From Cupriavidus sp. P-10 (GTDB taxonomy: Bacteria > Pseudomonadota > Gammaproteobacteria > Burkholderiales > Burkholderiaceae): a stretch of 64,000 bases of DNA. A program made the position numbers and the translations under genes. Numbering within the stretch: position 1 is the stretch's first letter; every line of letters begins with the position of its first letter. Shown in pieces: positions 35,121 to 43,066 of this stretch. The stretch covers positions 124,001-188,000 of the forward strand of contig NZ_AP025173.1 in assembly GCF_003402535.2 (NCBI RefSeq), given 5' to 3'. The notes beneath the pieces are model-generated. The model was not told the origin of the DNA. It worked only from the letters and a program-made list of their open reading frames with translations, and did not search any database.

Positions 35121-35737
35121 CTGATCAGATCCGAACTGCGCGAGGACAGCGCGGCCAGCTGCGTGATCACCCTGCCCTGCCGCTCGCTTGCGGCTTGAGC
35201 AAGGTGGCCACGCTGCGCAGCAGTTAGCGCCGCTCGCGATTCGAACGCCCTGCCCGCCAGCAACTCGGCCGGCGTCAGGTCGTCGAAGGCGTCAACCGGC
35301 GTCACCCAGAACGCATGGATTTCGCTGCTCGGCAGGTTTTTCATCTGGCGCAGGACCGGAGTCAGCAACTCGGGCACCGGCGGCGCGAATTGCCAGGCCG
35401 GGAATGCGCGGCCAATCGCCTTGCCGCGGGGGGTGACACAATAAAAGCGTGCATCCTCCACCGCGCGATACAGCGTCGCCTGCGACATGGCCACCAGACC
35501 TTGCGCAATGACCTCCGAGGGCTTCAGATATGACACGGCGAGGCGGTCTTCGACTGCCGCCGCCGAGGCGGGGCTGGAGAGCGTTGCCGTCAGGCACTGG
35601 CGCACAATGGCCATTACGCGGGCACGCTCGCCAGCGTCGATGGTCTGCTCCAGTTGCTCGTCAATGTCGTGGACCAATTTCTCGACCAGTTGGGGGCCGG
35701 GTGCGACGGCAGCCGGCGCGTGAAAACGCGGTGTCAT
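35117..35737 (-). CDS. Antitoxin-like protein with Xre/MbcA/ParS-type C-terminus
   Basis: A 206-residue protein with the C-terminal toxin-binding pattern of Xre/MbcA/ParS antitoxins: GKAIGRAFPAWQF...IHAFWVTPVDAFDDLTPAELLAGRAFE. An N-terminal helical part (RARVMAIVRQCLTATL, LKPSEVIAQGLVAMSQATLYRAVED) may supply the DNA-binding HTH. ATG 35737 has AAGGAG at 35745-35750; the longer upstream frame is not coding. It overlaps the RES start by 4 bases and follows the SSB-like gene by 11 bases, so the three form one operon. It should neutralise RES and autorepress. Confidence 0.82.
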   Translation of the reverse strand: MTPRFHAPAAVAPGPQLVEKLVHDIDEQLEQTIDAGERARVMAIVRQCLTATLSSPASAAAVEDRLAVSYLKPSEVIAQGLVAMSQATLYRAVEDARFYCVTPRGKAIGRAFPAWQFAPPVPELLTPVLRQMKNLPSSEIHAFWVTPVDAFDDLTPAELLAGRAFESRAALTAAQRGHLAQAASERQGRVITQLAALSSRSSDLIS

Positions 35738-35748
35738 ATCAAACTCCT

Positions 35749-36393
35749 TCAAATGACCGCAACCGGCGGGGCAAAGGCCGGGTGAATCGTCGCCTCCCGG
35801 TCGGCGTGGTGGCACGACACTACATGACCAGCGAGGAAGGACCGGACCTGAGCGGCCAAAGCAGAAAGGCGGTGCGTCCGCCGGGATTCCGCAATCGAGG
35901 CGCGAAGAGCGCTGCGCACAAGACGGCGAACGACTGCCGTCAATCTGGCCGGAACGTGTCCTCCCAGCAGGTCTAGATACAGGAGTGCGCGCGTCTCCCT
36001 GGTGTCATACCCGAATTCGACGACATCCCTCAGAAGTCGCCAGTAACGGTGGGCCACTGCGAGGCGGATGTTCGCGACCGGCGCGTCGGACGGCAGGCAC
36101 CGTACTTCGGGACCCTCGCCCAGCTGGCCCACCAGGATGACGCGATTGACCTTAGGCTTCGCCGGCGTCTCCAGACCCGGATCCGCTTCCCCGCGCACCT
36201 CGGCGGCGATCTCGATCGTCCGCGGGCCGAGCAGCTTCCGATAAAGCGCACTGAGCGCGGCGACATCGGCCTCGTAGACGGGCTCGCGGTCGTCTGCTTT
36301 GTTCACCCCCGCTTCCCGAAGCCTCTCGAGAAGCGTGTCCGGCTCGATACGCATGCGGGCGGCCAGATCGGCCACACTAGAATAGGAACTCAT
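35749..36393 (-). CDS. Chimeric protein with SSB N-terminal segment, first gene of the RES operon
   Basis: A 214-residue protein. Residues 1-50 (SSYSSVADLAARMRIEPDTLLERLREAGVNKADD) look like a small HTH or IF2N-type helical module. Residues about 82-118 (KVNRVILVGQLGEGPEVRCLPSDAPVANIRLAV) match the first two strands of bacterial single-stranded DNA-binding protein very well. The remaining SSB OB fold is missing; instead there is a helical basic C-terminus (HRYWRLLRDVVEFGYDTRETRALLYLDLLGGHVPARL). No frameshift restoring SSB was found. It may be a functional fusion or an old recombination product. No strong ribosome site. Confidence 0.65.
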   Translation of the reverse strand: MSSYSSVADLAARMRIEPDTLLERLREAGVNKADDREPVYEADVAALSALYRKLLGPRTIEIAAEVRGEADPGLETPAKPKVNRVILVGQLGEGPEVRCLPSDAPVANIRLAVAHRYWRLLRDVVEFGYDTRETRALLYLDLLGGHVPARLTAVVRRLVRSALRASIAESRRTHRLSALAAQVRSFLAGHVVSCHHADREATIHPAFAPPVAVI

Positions 36394-37049
36394 GTCAGAG
36401 GCAGACGAACTGTGGATGATTCCCAGAGGCTACTCAATTTTCTCAACATTCGCAAGATTCTCACTGAGAAAATTTAGCAAACGTCATTTAGCGAAAGAGC
36501 TGCGCCGAACAATGAGTTCTATCATTCACAATCCGTCGCCGGCTCAAGGTTGACGCCGCTGACCATGGCCCGCAGCCGACTTTCCAGCATCAAGCGCAGA
36601 CACGTTCGTGCCCCCTTGTCTTCCTCGACGCCCATCTCGAGCAACGTTCCCGCTCTGCGGCTAAGCAGTGGAGGTCGGGCCCGGCAAGTTCTACCCCGCG
36701 GGGTCTCCTGCGCCGTTGATCGAGGGGGCGATCCAAGGCGATGAGTTGCCGACCTATGGCAGAACCTGGCGCACCCGGCTACATGCCATGAGGTTTCCGG
36801 AATACAAGGGCGGCCTGAATTCACTACCGCCGAATCGGTGGCCAAGCCCACCCGAGAGTCGCCCCCGCCCTTATGCGCTGAAGAGCATAAGGGCGCATCT
36901 TGGCCGCAGGCCTTGAACGTTCGGCGTACCCTACCGGCAGGTTCCTCGCACCGATGCATTCACTGCCGTTCTCATCGTCCTCCGTGGCACTCGATCCACG
37001 GACCAGCGGTCGGAGTTTCCGTCTTCCGACGCCGACAAAGGAGGCCGAC
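36394..37049. other. 656-base stretch with gene fragments and a hairpin
   Basis: A minus-strand tail at about 36536-36660 (LLEMGVEEDKGARTCLRLMLESRLRAMVSGVNLEPATD) and a plus-strand piece at 36668-36840 (KFYPAGSPAPLIEGAIQGDELPTYGRTWRTRL) look coding but were not identified. GCCCTTATGC (36867-36876) and GCATAAGGGC (36885-36894) form a perfect 10-bp hairpin with an 8-base loop, a possible factor-independent terminator or transposon remnant. AAAGGAGG at 37037-37044 is the ribosome site of the next gene. Confidence 0.4.
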
Positions 37050-37241
37050 GTGCTGAGTCCGCACGAAATCGCCGCGCTACTGCTGATTGGCGATGCGCAG
37101 GGGATTGATGACCTCGAGCCAGATCAATTAGATGGCCAAAAACTGGTCACGATCGAGCGCGGACATGCCCGCGGCCATGCTTACCCTCGTCTGACGCGTC
37201 AAGGACAGTCCATGCTCGAGGCCGTGCGAAGCAGTCGGTAA
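37050..37241 (+). CDS. Conserved 63-residue protein, paralogue of 11110
   Basis: Starts at GTG 37050 with AAAGGAGG placed 6 bases before it. The product VLSPHEIAALLLIGDAQGIDDLEPDQLDGQKLVTIERGHARGHAYPRLTRQG...SSR aligns with the protein at 11110-11310 along its length, with a two- to three-residue deletion after DQLD. The upstream ribosome-site sequence is also conserved between the two, so the copies share a recent ancestor. Function unknown. Confidence 0.72.
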   Translation: MLSPHEIAALLLIGDAQGIDDLEPDQLDGQKLVTIERGHARGHAYPRLTRQGQSMLEAVRSSR

Positions 37242-37560
37242 GACTATCCCTGGGCCGAGGGCGGCGCAATTTCGTCGCGCCTTGCCCGGCTGGTTCCGGA
37301 CTGCGGGCAACCGGTTCGGCACAACAACCGCTAGCCACCTTGGCATGGTCAGCGGACGATATCGTGCCTTATCTCTGTGCCCGGGCAACGCCAGCCTCAC
37401 GTTCTTCCTGGCCCAGCACTGCAACTAACCGTCGCCAACCAGGAATGGCTGAAGCGGCAACGGCTGTAGCCGGTTCCGGTCGCTCGAGCAGCGACCCGGT
37501 CGGGCATCCGAAGGTCCGCTCGCTCAGTTGCGGAGCGTTCCGACCATCATTTTGGTGTCC
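37242..37560. other. 319-base intergenic stretch
   Basis: I see nothing recognisable here apart from a generally GC-rich composition; it separates two convergent genes, so terminators are expected but no T-run hairpin was seen. Confidence 0.35.
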
Positions 37561-38553
37561 TTAGTATTCGGACAGATAACCGGTACCGTACTTTCGCTCA
37601 AACTCGCTCATGTATTTTTTCCATAGACCAAGACGCTTCATTTCTTGGATACACTCCTCTCGATTTGACATCGTCGCTCGATAGCGGTCCGTTAGGGCGA
37701 AATTCAATACTGCCTCAGGAGTTTTGTAAGCATCAGATCGCACGATAGTCTCACTGAACATTGTGTGATGTGCTACCGACCGCAGGAACCCATCAAACCC
37801 AAGCGTACCTAGAAGTTTTTTGTTTGCATCCAGCGCGATCTTTCGAAGCAAATGAGAGCAGAGAATCGCTTGGGTAGGTTCGATAAAAACATCCTCGTTG
37901 ATCACGTACTTTCGAAGACCGTTGGATGCCTTGTCCAAGAGGTTACTCACCAGCTTATGTACGTCTGCATCAGAAGAATGTTTGACAAGTGCGCGCGACG
38001 CACGCCCGTTTCGATGAGCGATGCAGTTTCGACAAAGTCGAAAGTACCTTACCACCTTTAAGATCGGATCGATCGACCTTCCGTCCCATCCGTTTTTGGC
38101 ATAGAAAGCGCGCAGTCGTTCTTCCGAGTCGTCATCATCATCATTTTCTTCGCCGTCGTTAATATTTGTTTCCTCTATAATTGTCGGTGTCGCTTTATTC
38201 ATTCCGATATGCCTGGATGACTCTGTGGCCGAATAAAATCGATGCAACTCCGCTTTCGTCCCGATGAGGAAGTCATCAAATGCTGAGAAGACAGAGATTA
38301 GGGCAAAGGCTGAGATGGAAGCGTGAGTTCTTCGCTGAATGTCTATTGACATATCTCTGACAGGCGGGGTATTCCAAGACGGATGCGCAAGCTTTATAAG
38401 ATCGTGCAACTTGTCTGAATCCTGCGGCTCAGCCGAATGACGAACTAACAACAATGCGGAGGAGAGGGCTACCTTCAGGTAAATATTCAGATCTTCATGA
38501 AAATAATGGAAACCGCGATATGGGTCGAGTTGAGCATTCGATATATCAATCAT
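37561..38553 (-). CDS. HEPN-type putative ribonuclease
   Basis: A 330-residue protein (from ATG 38553) with the HEPN nuclease signature RxxxxH in RYFRLCRNCIAHRNGRA (about residues 170-186) on a helical background. An acidic linker (EENDDDDDSEE) precedes it. Sequence composition is clearly more AT-rich than the surrounding DNA, which suggests recent acquisition. Large single-gene HEPN proteins are common abortive-infection effectors. No MNT or other antitoxin partner is adjacent. The frame is open to 38667 but the extra N-terminus is poorly supported; no strong ribosome site is visible at either start. Confidence 0.72.
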   Translation of the reverse strand: MIDISNAQLDPYRGFHYFHEDLNIYLKVALSSALLLVRHSAEPQDSDKLHDLIKLAHPSWNTPPVRDMSIDIQRRTHASISAFALISVFSAFDDFLIGTKAELHRFYSATESSRHIGMNKATPTIIEETNINDGEENDDDDDSEERLRAFYAKNGWDGRSIDPILKVVRYFRLCRNCIAHRNGRASRALVKHSSDADVHKLVSNLLDKASNGLRKYVINEDVFIEPTQAILCSHLLRKIALDANKKLLGTLGFDGFLRSVAHHTMFSETIVRSDAYKTPEAVLNFALTDRYRATMSNREECIQEMKRLGLWKKYMSEFERKYGTGYLSEY

Positions 38554-38963
38554 TAGAGTTTTTCTGGTTGTTCGGCCGCCTGCAATATAGCCCTTGGCGG
38601 TGGCCCGATGGTAGGGGTCATCGTACTTTCCGTGCATTTCCTGACGACGACCTGCAGAAAGTGTCAATCTATCAATGACTTACAAATGCCACGTGGTGAT
38701 CCAAGGCGCAGAGAGACCGTGCAAGAGGTGGCTCAGCGGTCCGCTACCGCCATTTTTTACAAAAAGTACGATGACCCAGCTAACGCGCTTTTGGACATCA
38801 TCAGTGCGATTCGCTCCACGCGCGGCCCAGGACATCGCCGCTTGGTCTGCTGGCCCTCCTCAAGGTCTTCCAGAGGGACACCCGGGATTCCCAAATCCGC
38901 CATATCCTCTGTAAACCTATGATTGGAAAGGAAAATATATCCCTCGCAGCAGCCGAGCTTCGT
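38554..38963. other. 410-base stretch with a 15-bp inverted repeat
   Basis: GGGTCATCGTACTTT (38615-38629) is repeated in inverse as AAAGTACGATGACCC (38763-38777). Between and after them is a plus-strand coding-like piece (QRSATAIFYKKYDDPANALLDIISAIRSTRG) that was not identified. This may be the ends of a small mobile unit or a duplicated fragment. Confidence 0.35.
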
Positions 38964-39218
38964 TTATCCGGCCCGAAAAAACTCCACGCTCTGCCCTGCA
39001 TTGACCGCGCGCTTCAGCCAGGACGGCATCTCGCCCTGCCCATCCCAGGTCAGTCCCTCGGCATTGCGGTAGCAGACCACGGGCGGCGGAGGCGGTGGGG
39101 GCGGGGGCGGCGGATCGAAGCACCCCGCCGCTTTTAGCTCTTCCATCGTCAGCCCATAGTCGGCCATCTGATCCTGGATCCAGCGGATCGCCGCCGCCCG
39201 CTCAGTCTTTGCTGTCAT
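38964..39218 (-). CDS. H-NS-like small DNA-binding protein with polyproline linker
   Basis: An 84-residue protein. The N-terminal helix (MTAKTERAAAIRWIQDQMADYGLTMEELKAAG) is followed by a run of about eleven prolines and a C-terminal H-NS-type DNA-binding domain (CYRNAEGLTWDGQGEMPSWLKRAVNAGQ). It starts inside the end of the kfrA gene (17-base overlap) and is co-transcribed with it. A disrupted paralogue is at 31345-31593. Probably a xenogeneic silencer-like factor of the plasmid module. Confidence 0.8.
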   Translation of the reverse strand: MTAKTERAAAIRWIQDQMADYGLTMEELKAAGCFDPPPPPPPPPPPVVCYRNAEGLTWDGQGEMPSWLKRAVNAGQSVEFFRAG

Positions 39219-40380
39219 CGCTGCTGTCGCTTCTGTGACTGCTCTCGCTGCCATCTTCCGGGGTGAGGGAGGCCGTCGGCGCCCCCTGATTTTCGTCCAG
39301 TTGTTCGCCCGGCTTTTCGTTTAGCCGGCTCCCGGCCTTGCGCCGCCGCGCACCACCGTCTCGCTCAGGCGGCGCCAGCCGCAACTCTGCCAGCAGCTGC
39401 CGCACCAGCGCCGCTTCGGCCTCGGCGCGCTCGGCCCGGCGCTGCGCCGCCGCGAGCTCCGCCTGCACGGTGTCCAGGTCGCTGACGGATTTGCGCTGCG
39501 CCTGCTCGGCCACCGCGAGCCGATCGGCTAGCGCCGCGGCCTGCGCTTCCAGCTTAGCCCGGCCCTCCGCCTGCGCCACGGCCGCATCACGCGCCTCGCC
39601 GCGTGCCGCCGCCAGTTCACCGCGCAACGCTTCGGCCGTGCGTTCGCTCTGCTGGCGCGCCGTGCGCTCGGCGTCGAGTTCGCGCAAGCTGCGCCGCTCG
39701 CTGGCTTCGGCGCGTTCCTGCGCGAGCGTTACCGCCTCGCGCGCCCGCTCCAGCTCGGTCGAGAATTGGGTGCGCAGCGCGTCCAGCTGGCGCCGGCCCG
39801 CCTCCAGTTCCGTCCGCCCCGCCTCGAGCCGGGCCTGCGTGGCGGCGTGGGCCTGTCGCTCGGCGGCCAGCTCCGCCTGCACGGTGTCGTGCGCCTGCCG
39901 GGCTTCGGCCAGCTGGGCCGCGATCGCCGCAGCATCCTCGCGTGCGGCCGCCGTCTCCGCGCGCGCCGCATCCCGCTCGGCTTCCGCTTCGCTCGCGGCG
40001 TGACGCGCCTCCGCGCGCAGCGTCGCCAGCTCGGCGGACGCGGCCTCGTTGGCCGCCTGCCAGATCGTCTGCACCGCATTGGCGGCGATCGACTTGAGCG
40101 CCTCCGGCAGGTCCGGATGGTCGATGGTGACGCGCGTGCGCCCGCGCAACTCCTGCCAGAACGCCTGCAGCACCTCCGCCGGCGTGCCCATGCTGCCCTT
40201 GCGCACCAGGCTGTAGAGCTTGTTGGCGGTGGGCGTGACGCCGTAGCGGAAGAACAGCAGGCCGCAGACCTCGCGGTACAACGCGCGGGTCTCGGGGAAG
40301 CGACTGCGTAGCTCGGCAATGTCGTTGGCCATGGCGGTCTGCAGCGCGGCGTCGGTCAGATCCAGGTCGGCAGCGGGCAT
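39202..40380 (-). CDS. kfrA: KfrA-type plasmid DNA-binding coiled-coil protein
   Basis: A 392-residue protein. Residues about 1-115 form the KfrA N-terminal DNA-binding domain (IAELRSRFPETRALYREVCGLLFFRYGVTPTANKLYSLVRKGSMGTPAEVLQAFWQELRGRTRV). Residues about 115-340 are an almost uninterrupted Ala/Glu/Arg coiled coil. The tail is acidic and Ser-rich. KfrA proteins are plasmid accessory segregation or stabilisation proteins that autoregulate by binding palindromes in their promoter. Two such palindromes lie upstream (40411-40423 and 40456-40479). There is no Shine-Dalgarno before ATG 40380. Confidence 0.9.
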   Translation of the reverse strand: MPAADLDLTDAALQTAMANDIAELRSRFPETRALYREVCGLLFFRYGVTPTANKLYSLVRKGSMGTPAEVLQAFWQELRGRTRVTIDHPDLPEALKSIAANAVQTIWQAANEAASAELATLRAEARHAASEAEAERDAARAETAAAREDAAAIAAQLAEARQAHDTVQAELAAERQAHAATQARLEAGRTELEAGRRQLDALRTQFSTELERAREAVTLAQERAEASERRSLRELDAERTARQQSERTAEALRGELAAARGEARDAAVAQAEGRAKLEAQAAALADRLAVAEQAQRKSVSDLDTVQAELAAAQRRAERAEAEAALVRQLLAELRLAPPERDGGARRRKAGSRLNEKPGEQLDENQGAPTASLTPEDGSESSHRSDSSDDSKD

Positions 40381-40410
40381 AGGGAGAAAAAAACAGAAAT
40401 GTTGATAAAT

Positions 40411-40479
40411 ATTACTACGTAATACGTTATATATACAATTTTCTTGGCGATACTTTAGACATAACTGCGCTTATGTCTA
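40411..40479. promoter_or_regulatory. Palindromes in the kfrA promoter region
   Basis: The AT-rich region upstream of kfrA has ATTACtacGTAAT at 40411-40423 and a 9-bp perfect inverted repeat, TAGACATAA at 40456-40464 and TTATGTCTA at 40471-40479, separated by six bases. TATATATA at 40429-40436 could supply a -10 element. Position and symmetry fit autoregulatory KfrA operators; the assignment to KfrA is inference. Confidence 0.5.
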
Positions 40480-40638
40480 TAATTGCGAAGCTAGCTGTGA
40501 CTTTTTAGACCCCCGCGTTGGTTTGCACAATTTTGTTAGCGTTTTCTGCACAATTTTGTTCCGAGCCCCCTGGGCCGAAACTCTGGCCGCAATGCGTCGC
40601 AAGCCAACGGGCTTCACGTTGCTCACGGTACGTTGCGT

Positions 40639-42081
40639 TCAGATCCGGGGTCGCCCCCGACGCACATTCGCTTCTGCCCTCGTCCACTTGATCAGCAAGA
40701 GGCCATCGTCGGTTTCGCACAGGCGGACGCAAAACTTGGAATCGTCCCGCTCAAGCGGATCGACACCCCGATCGATGTCATCTAGCCAAGTGGTCAACGC
40801 ATCGAACGTCAGCTCGATTTCCCACGTGACCGCCATATCGAGCACTGCGGTTAGCGTCGACTCCCAGACCCACTCGCAGCAGGTCCAGACGTCCTGATCG
40901 GCATATAGGTAACCCGCCGGCGCTACCGCTGCCTCCCGTGTATAGCGGATGAGGCCCAAGTCGCGCATCGCGTGAGAAACGCTGCAGAAGCGCCGCCGTT
41001 CCTGCTCCGCCGGCCGATTGGAGAGCGCCAGGTCCGAACGGCCCCAGCCGAGTTGAAGTTCGTTGAGCGCGATATCGTATGGGCAGATCAGGCCCCAGCG
41101 GGGCCCCTCCTCTGGACGCACGCTGACCCAGCGCGAAAGCCGTCCCTCCTTAGTCAGCCTCCACCGACAGCGACAGGTGCCATGGCGAGCCTGTCGGTCT
41201 TGCATGGCATTCAGGCGCGTGACAAACGAAGACGGATTCGCCGAAGCGGCGTTGATGCGTATATAGAAGTGAAGAACGTCGGCAAAGCTGAGGTGGCTCG
41301 ACCTGAGGCGGCCGAGCTGGATTTTCGCTTGCCGCGCAAACGCGTGGCTTTCCAGACTCCACCGATCACCGGCTTCGGTAAGGAGCGGTTCGATGTCCTC
41401 GGGCGGGGGCTCAAGCGCGCGCAGCTGACCGAACGCTTGGTCGAGGGAGACGGCCCCCGGCATGCCATCGTTGCCCGACGACCAGATCTCGCCGAGCGAC
41501 ATGCGCGCGGCAGCGACGCTCGCCCGTGCGACCCAGCCGGCGAGCGACGCAACACGCCCCGGCTCTCGGGCGGGAAAGCCGGCATCAATGCCGTGCGGCC
41601 ACGTCCTGCAGCGTTGCCGCATCACGAACTCCAACGCGCCCACACGCTGCGACACGAGCCTGGCGGTGTGCTTCTGCGCCCAGGTCGTTTTCAGCTCGCT
41701 CAGGTGAAATGGGCACCGCGAAAGCCACCCAAGCTGATGCAGGTAGCTGTGGTAGCCGTGCTGCACACAGGTCTCGCAATAGCGGATGGCACGTCGCTCG
41801 CGACTATCGGGAGGCGGGCCATAACGGCCGACATCGATGAACCGTATGGAAGGCGAGAAAACGTCTTCGACAAGCGGCGCGGTCTCACCCAGCACGGACG
41901 CCAGGCGCCTGATTTCGTCGATCGGAAGCGGCGTGCTGCTATCGGGCTCCACACTCAAAAACTCCGCGCATTTTCGGACGTTGATGCCATTCAGTGCGCA
42001 GAAGCGGGCGACGAACGACAGCCTCGACTCGTACGGACGGAGGTTTCCCGGCCACCAGTTCACCGATGGGTAGGCCGCCAT
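40639..42081 (-). CDS. tniQ: TniQ/TnsD-like target-selection protein
   Basis: A 480-residue TniQ-family protein. The N-terminal part (WWPGNLRPYESRLSFVARFCALNGI) and the zinc-finger-like CETCVQHGYHSYLHQLGWLSRCPFHLSEL (about residues 100-130) are the TniQ signature. These proteins bind DNA and direct the transposase to target sites with the ATPase. It follows the ATPase gene by one base (ends 42083/42081) and is the last gene of the tni operon. Confidence 0.8.
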   Translation of the reverse strand: MAAYPSVNWWPGNLRPYESRLSFVARFCALNGINVRKCAEFLSVEPDSSTPLPIDEIRRLASVLGETAPLVEDVFSPSIRFIDVGRYGPPPDSRERRAIRYCETCVQHGYHSYLHQLGWLSRCPFHLSELKTTWAQKHTARLVSQRVGALEFVMRQRCRTWPHGIDAGFPAREPGRVASLAGWVARASVAAARMSLGEIWSSGNDGMPGAVSLDQAFGQLRALEPPPEDIEPLLTEAGDRWSLESHAFARQAKIQLGRLRSSHLSFADVLHFYIRINAASANPSSFVTRLNAMQDRQARHGTCRCRWRLTKEGRLSRWVSVRPEEGPRWGLICPYDIALNELQLGWGRSDLALSNRPAEQERRRFCSVSHAMRDLGLIRYTREAAVAPAGYLYADQDVWTCCEWVWESTLTAVLDMAVTWEIELTFDALTTWLDDIDRGVDPLERDDSKFCVRLCETDDGLLLIKWTRAEANVRRGRPRI

Positions 42082-42082
42082 G

Positions 42083-43063
42083 TCAACTACCCGTCGAGAT
42101 GATCCTCATGTGGTCCGGGAAGTTCGCTTTAGCGAGTTCTCGCAACCAGCTCTCATAGGAGGTCACGTCGGCCCAGTCTTCGCCCCGCGCCAGTTGGAAG
42201 AGTATCGCCTCGGTGGCTTTCGCGACATGCTGCATTGGAAATTCGAAATGCCCGCGCGCAGATTCGGGCGAAAGCTCCATCAGCGCTTTCCACAGCAGCG
42301 CCGCGCATTCGGCGAGCCGGCGCCCGGCCGCATAATCCGCCGGCGCGAAGTGCGCCAGGTACGGAACGCCGCTGCTTGGCGGCCACTCGGAGTCGATATC
42401 GTAGCCGTTGAGCACGTACCCGATCTCCTCGGGCGAGCGCAGGCCGTGGAAGCGCGCATGCGCTGCCATAAAGCGCGCGGCGACGTGAGCGTTGCCCGTG
42501 ATGGCCATATATTCGTGGCGATAGTTCAACTGGTGTGAGCCGACTGAAAATACGCTGAGTAAATAGCCCTCGTAATCGAGCTCATTTTGCAGGCCGACCA
42601 GCCACTTCCACTCCCGCAACGTCAGATCCTGCGCTTCGTCGATAAGCAGCACCATGTAGTTCCGTTGCGCGTTGTTCGCAATGGCGATGAAGCGTTGCTT
42701 GCACAGGTATATGCCTTCGGCTTTCTTCGGCGGCTTTGCCGGGTTGGCGAATTCGAAACGCGAGGCGAGTAAGAGCTGGTGCCAGAATCCCGCTTCACTA
42801 CTGTGACTGTCGGGGCGGCGATTCCACACCACCAGGGGCATGACGGCCTTGAAGCGCTCCTGCAATTCGTTTGCAACGTACCACTGCACACAGCGGGACT
42901 TGCCTAGGCGTGACGCACCATAGATATAGCCGCCGGGGCGCTGCTGGTCGATCCATTCGCCGATTTGCTCGATCATTTCGTGCATGGGCGGTGTATACAC
43001 CGCGTATTGCTTCGTCACGATGCAGTGCCGCGGATCGATGCGCTCGGGCAGTGAGAAGGACAT
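42083..43063 (-). CDS. tniB: TniB/TnsC-like transposition ATPase
   Basis: A 326-residue AAA+ ATPase. Walker A is GASRLGKS (residues 49-56), Walker B LLIDEAQD. The N-terminal region (ERIDPRHCIVTKQYAVYTPPMHEMI) matches TniB-like proteins. TniB/TnsC polymerises on target DNA and links TniQ to TniA. It is separated from the transposase stop by 3 bases and from TniQ by one base, so the three genes form one operon. Confidence 0.87.
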   Translation of the reverse strand: MSFSLPERIDPRHCIVTKQYAVYTPPMHEMIEQIGEWIDQQRPGGYIYGASRLGKSRCVQWYVANELQERFKAVMPLVVWNRRPDSHSSEAGFWHQLLLASRFEFANPAKPPKKAEGIYLCKQRFIAIANNAQRNYMVLLIDEAQDLTLREWKWLVGLQNELDYEGYLLSVFSVGSHQLNYRHEYMAITGNAHVAARFMAAHARFHGLRSPEEIGYVLNGYDIDSEWPPSSGVPYLAHFAPADYAAGRRLAECAALLWKALMELSPESARGHFEFPMQHVAKATEAILFQLARGEDWADVTSYESWLRELAKANFPDHMRIISTGS

Positions 43064-43066
43064 GGC

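Noticed and set aside
39338..40003. Ala/Ser/Arg-rich plus-strand frames over kfrA
   Set aside because: Artefact of the repetitive coiled-coil coding sequence read on the other strand.
40972..42102. Plus-strand frame of 376 codons over tniQ
   Set aside because: Antisense shadow of a well-supported TniQ gene; no motif or ribosome site.
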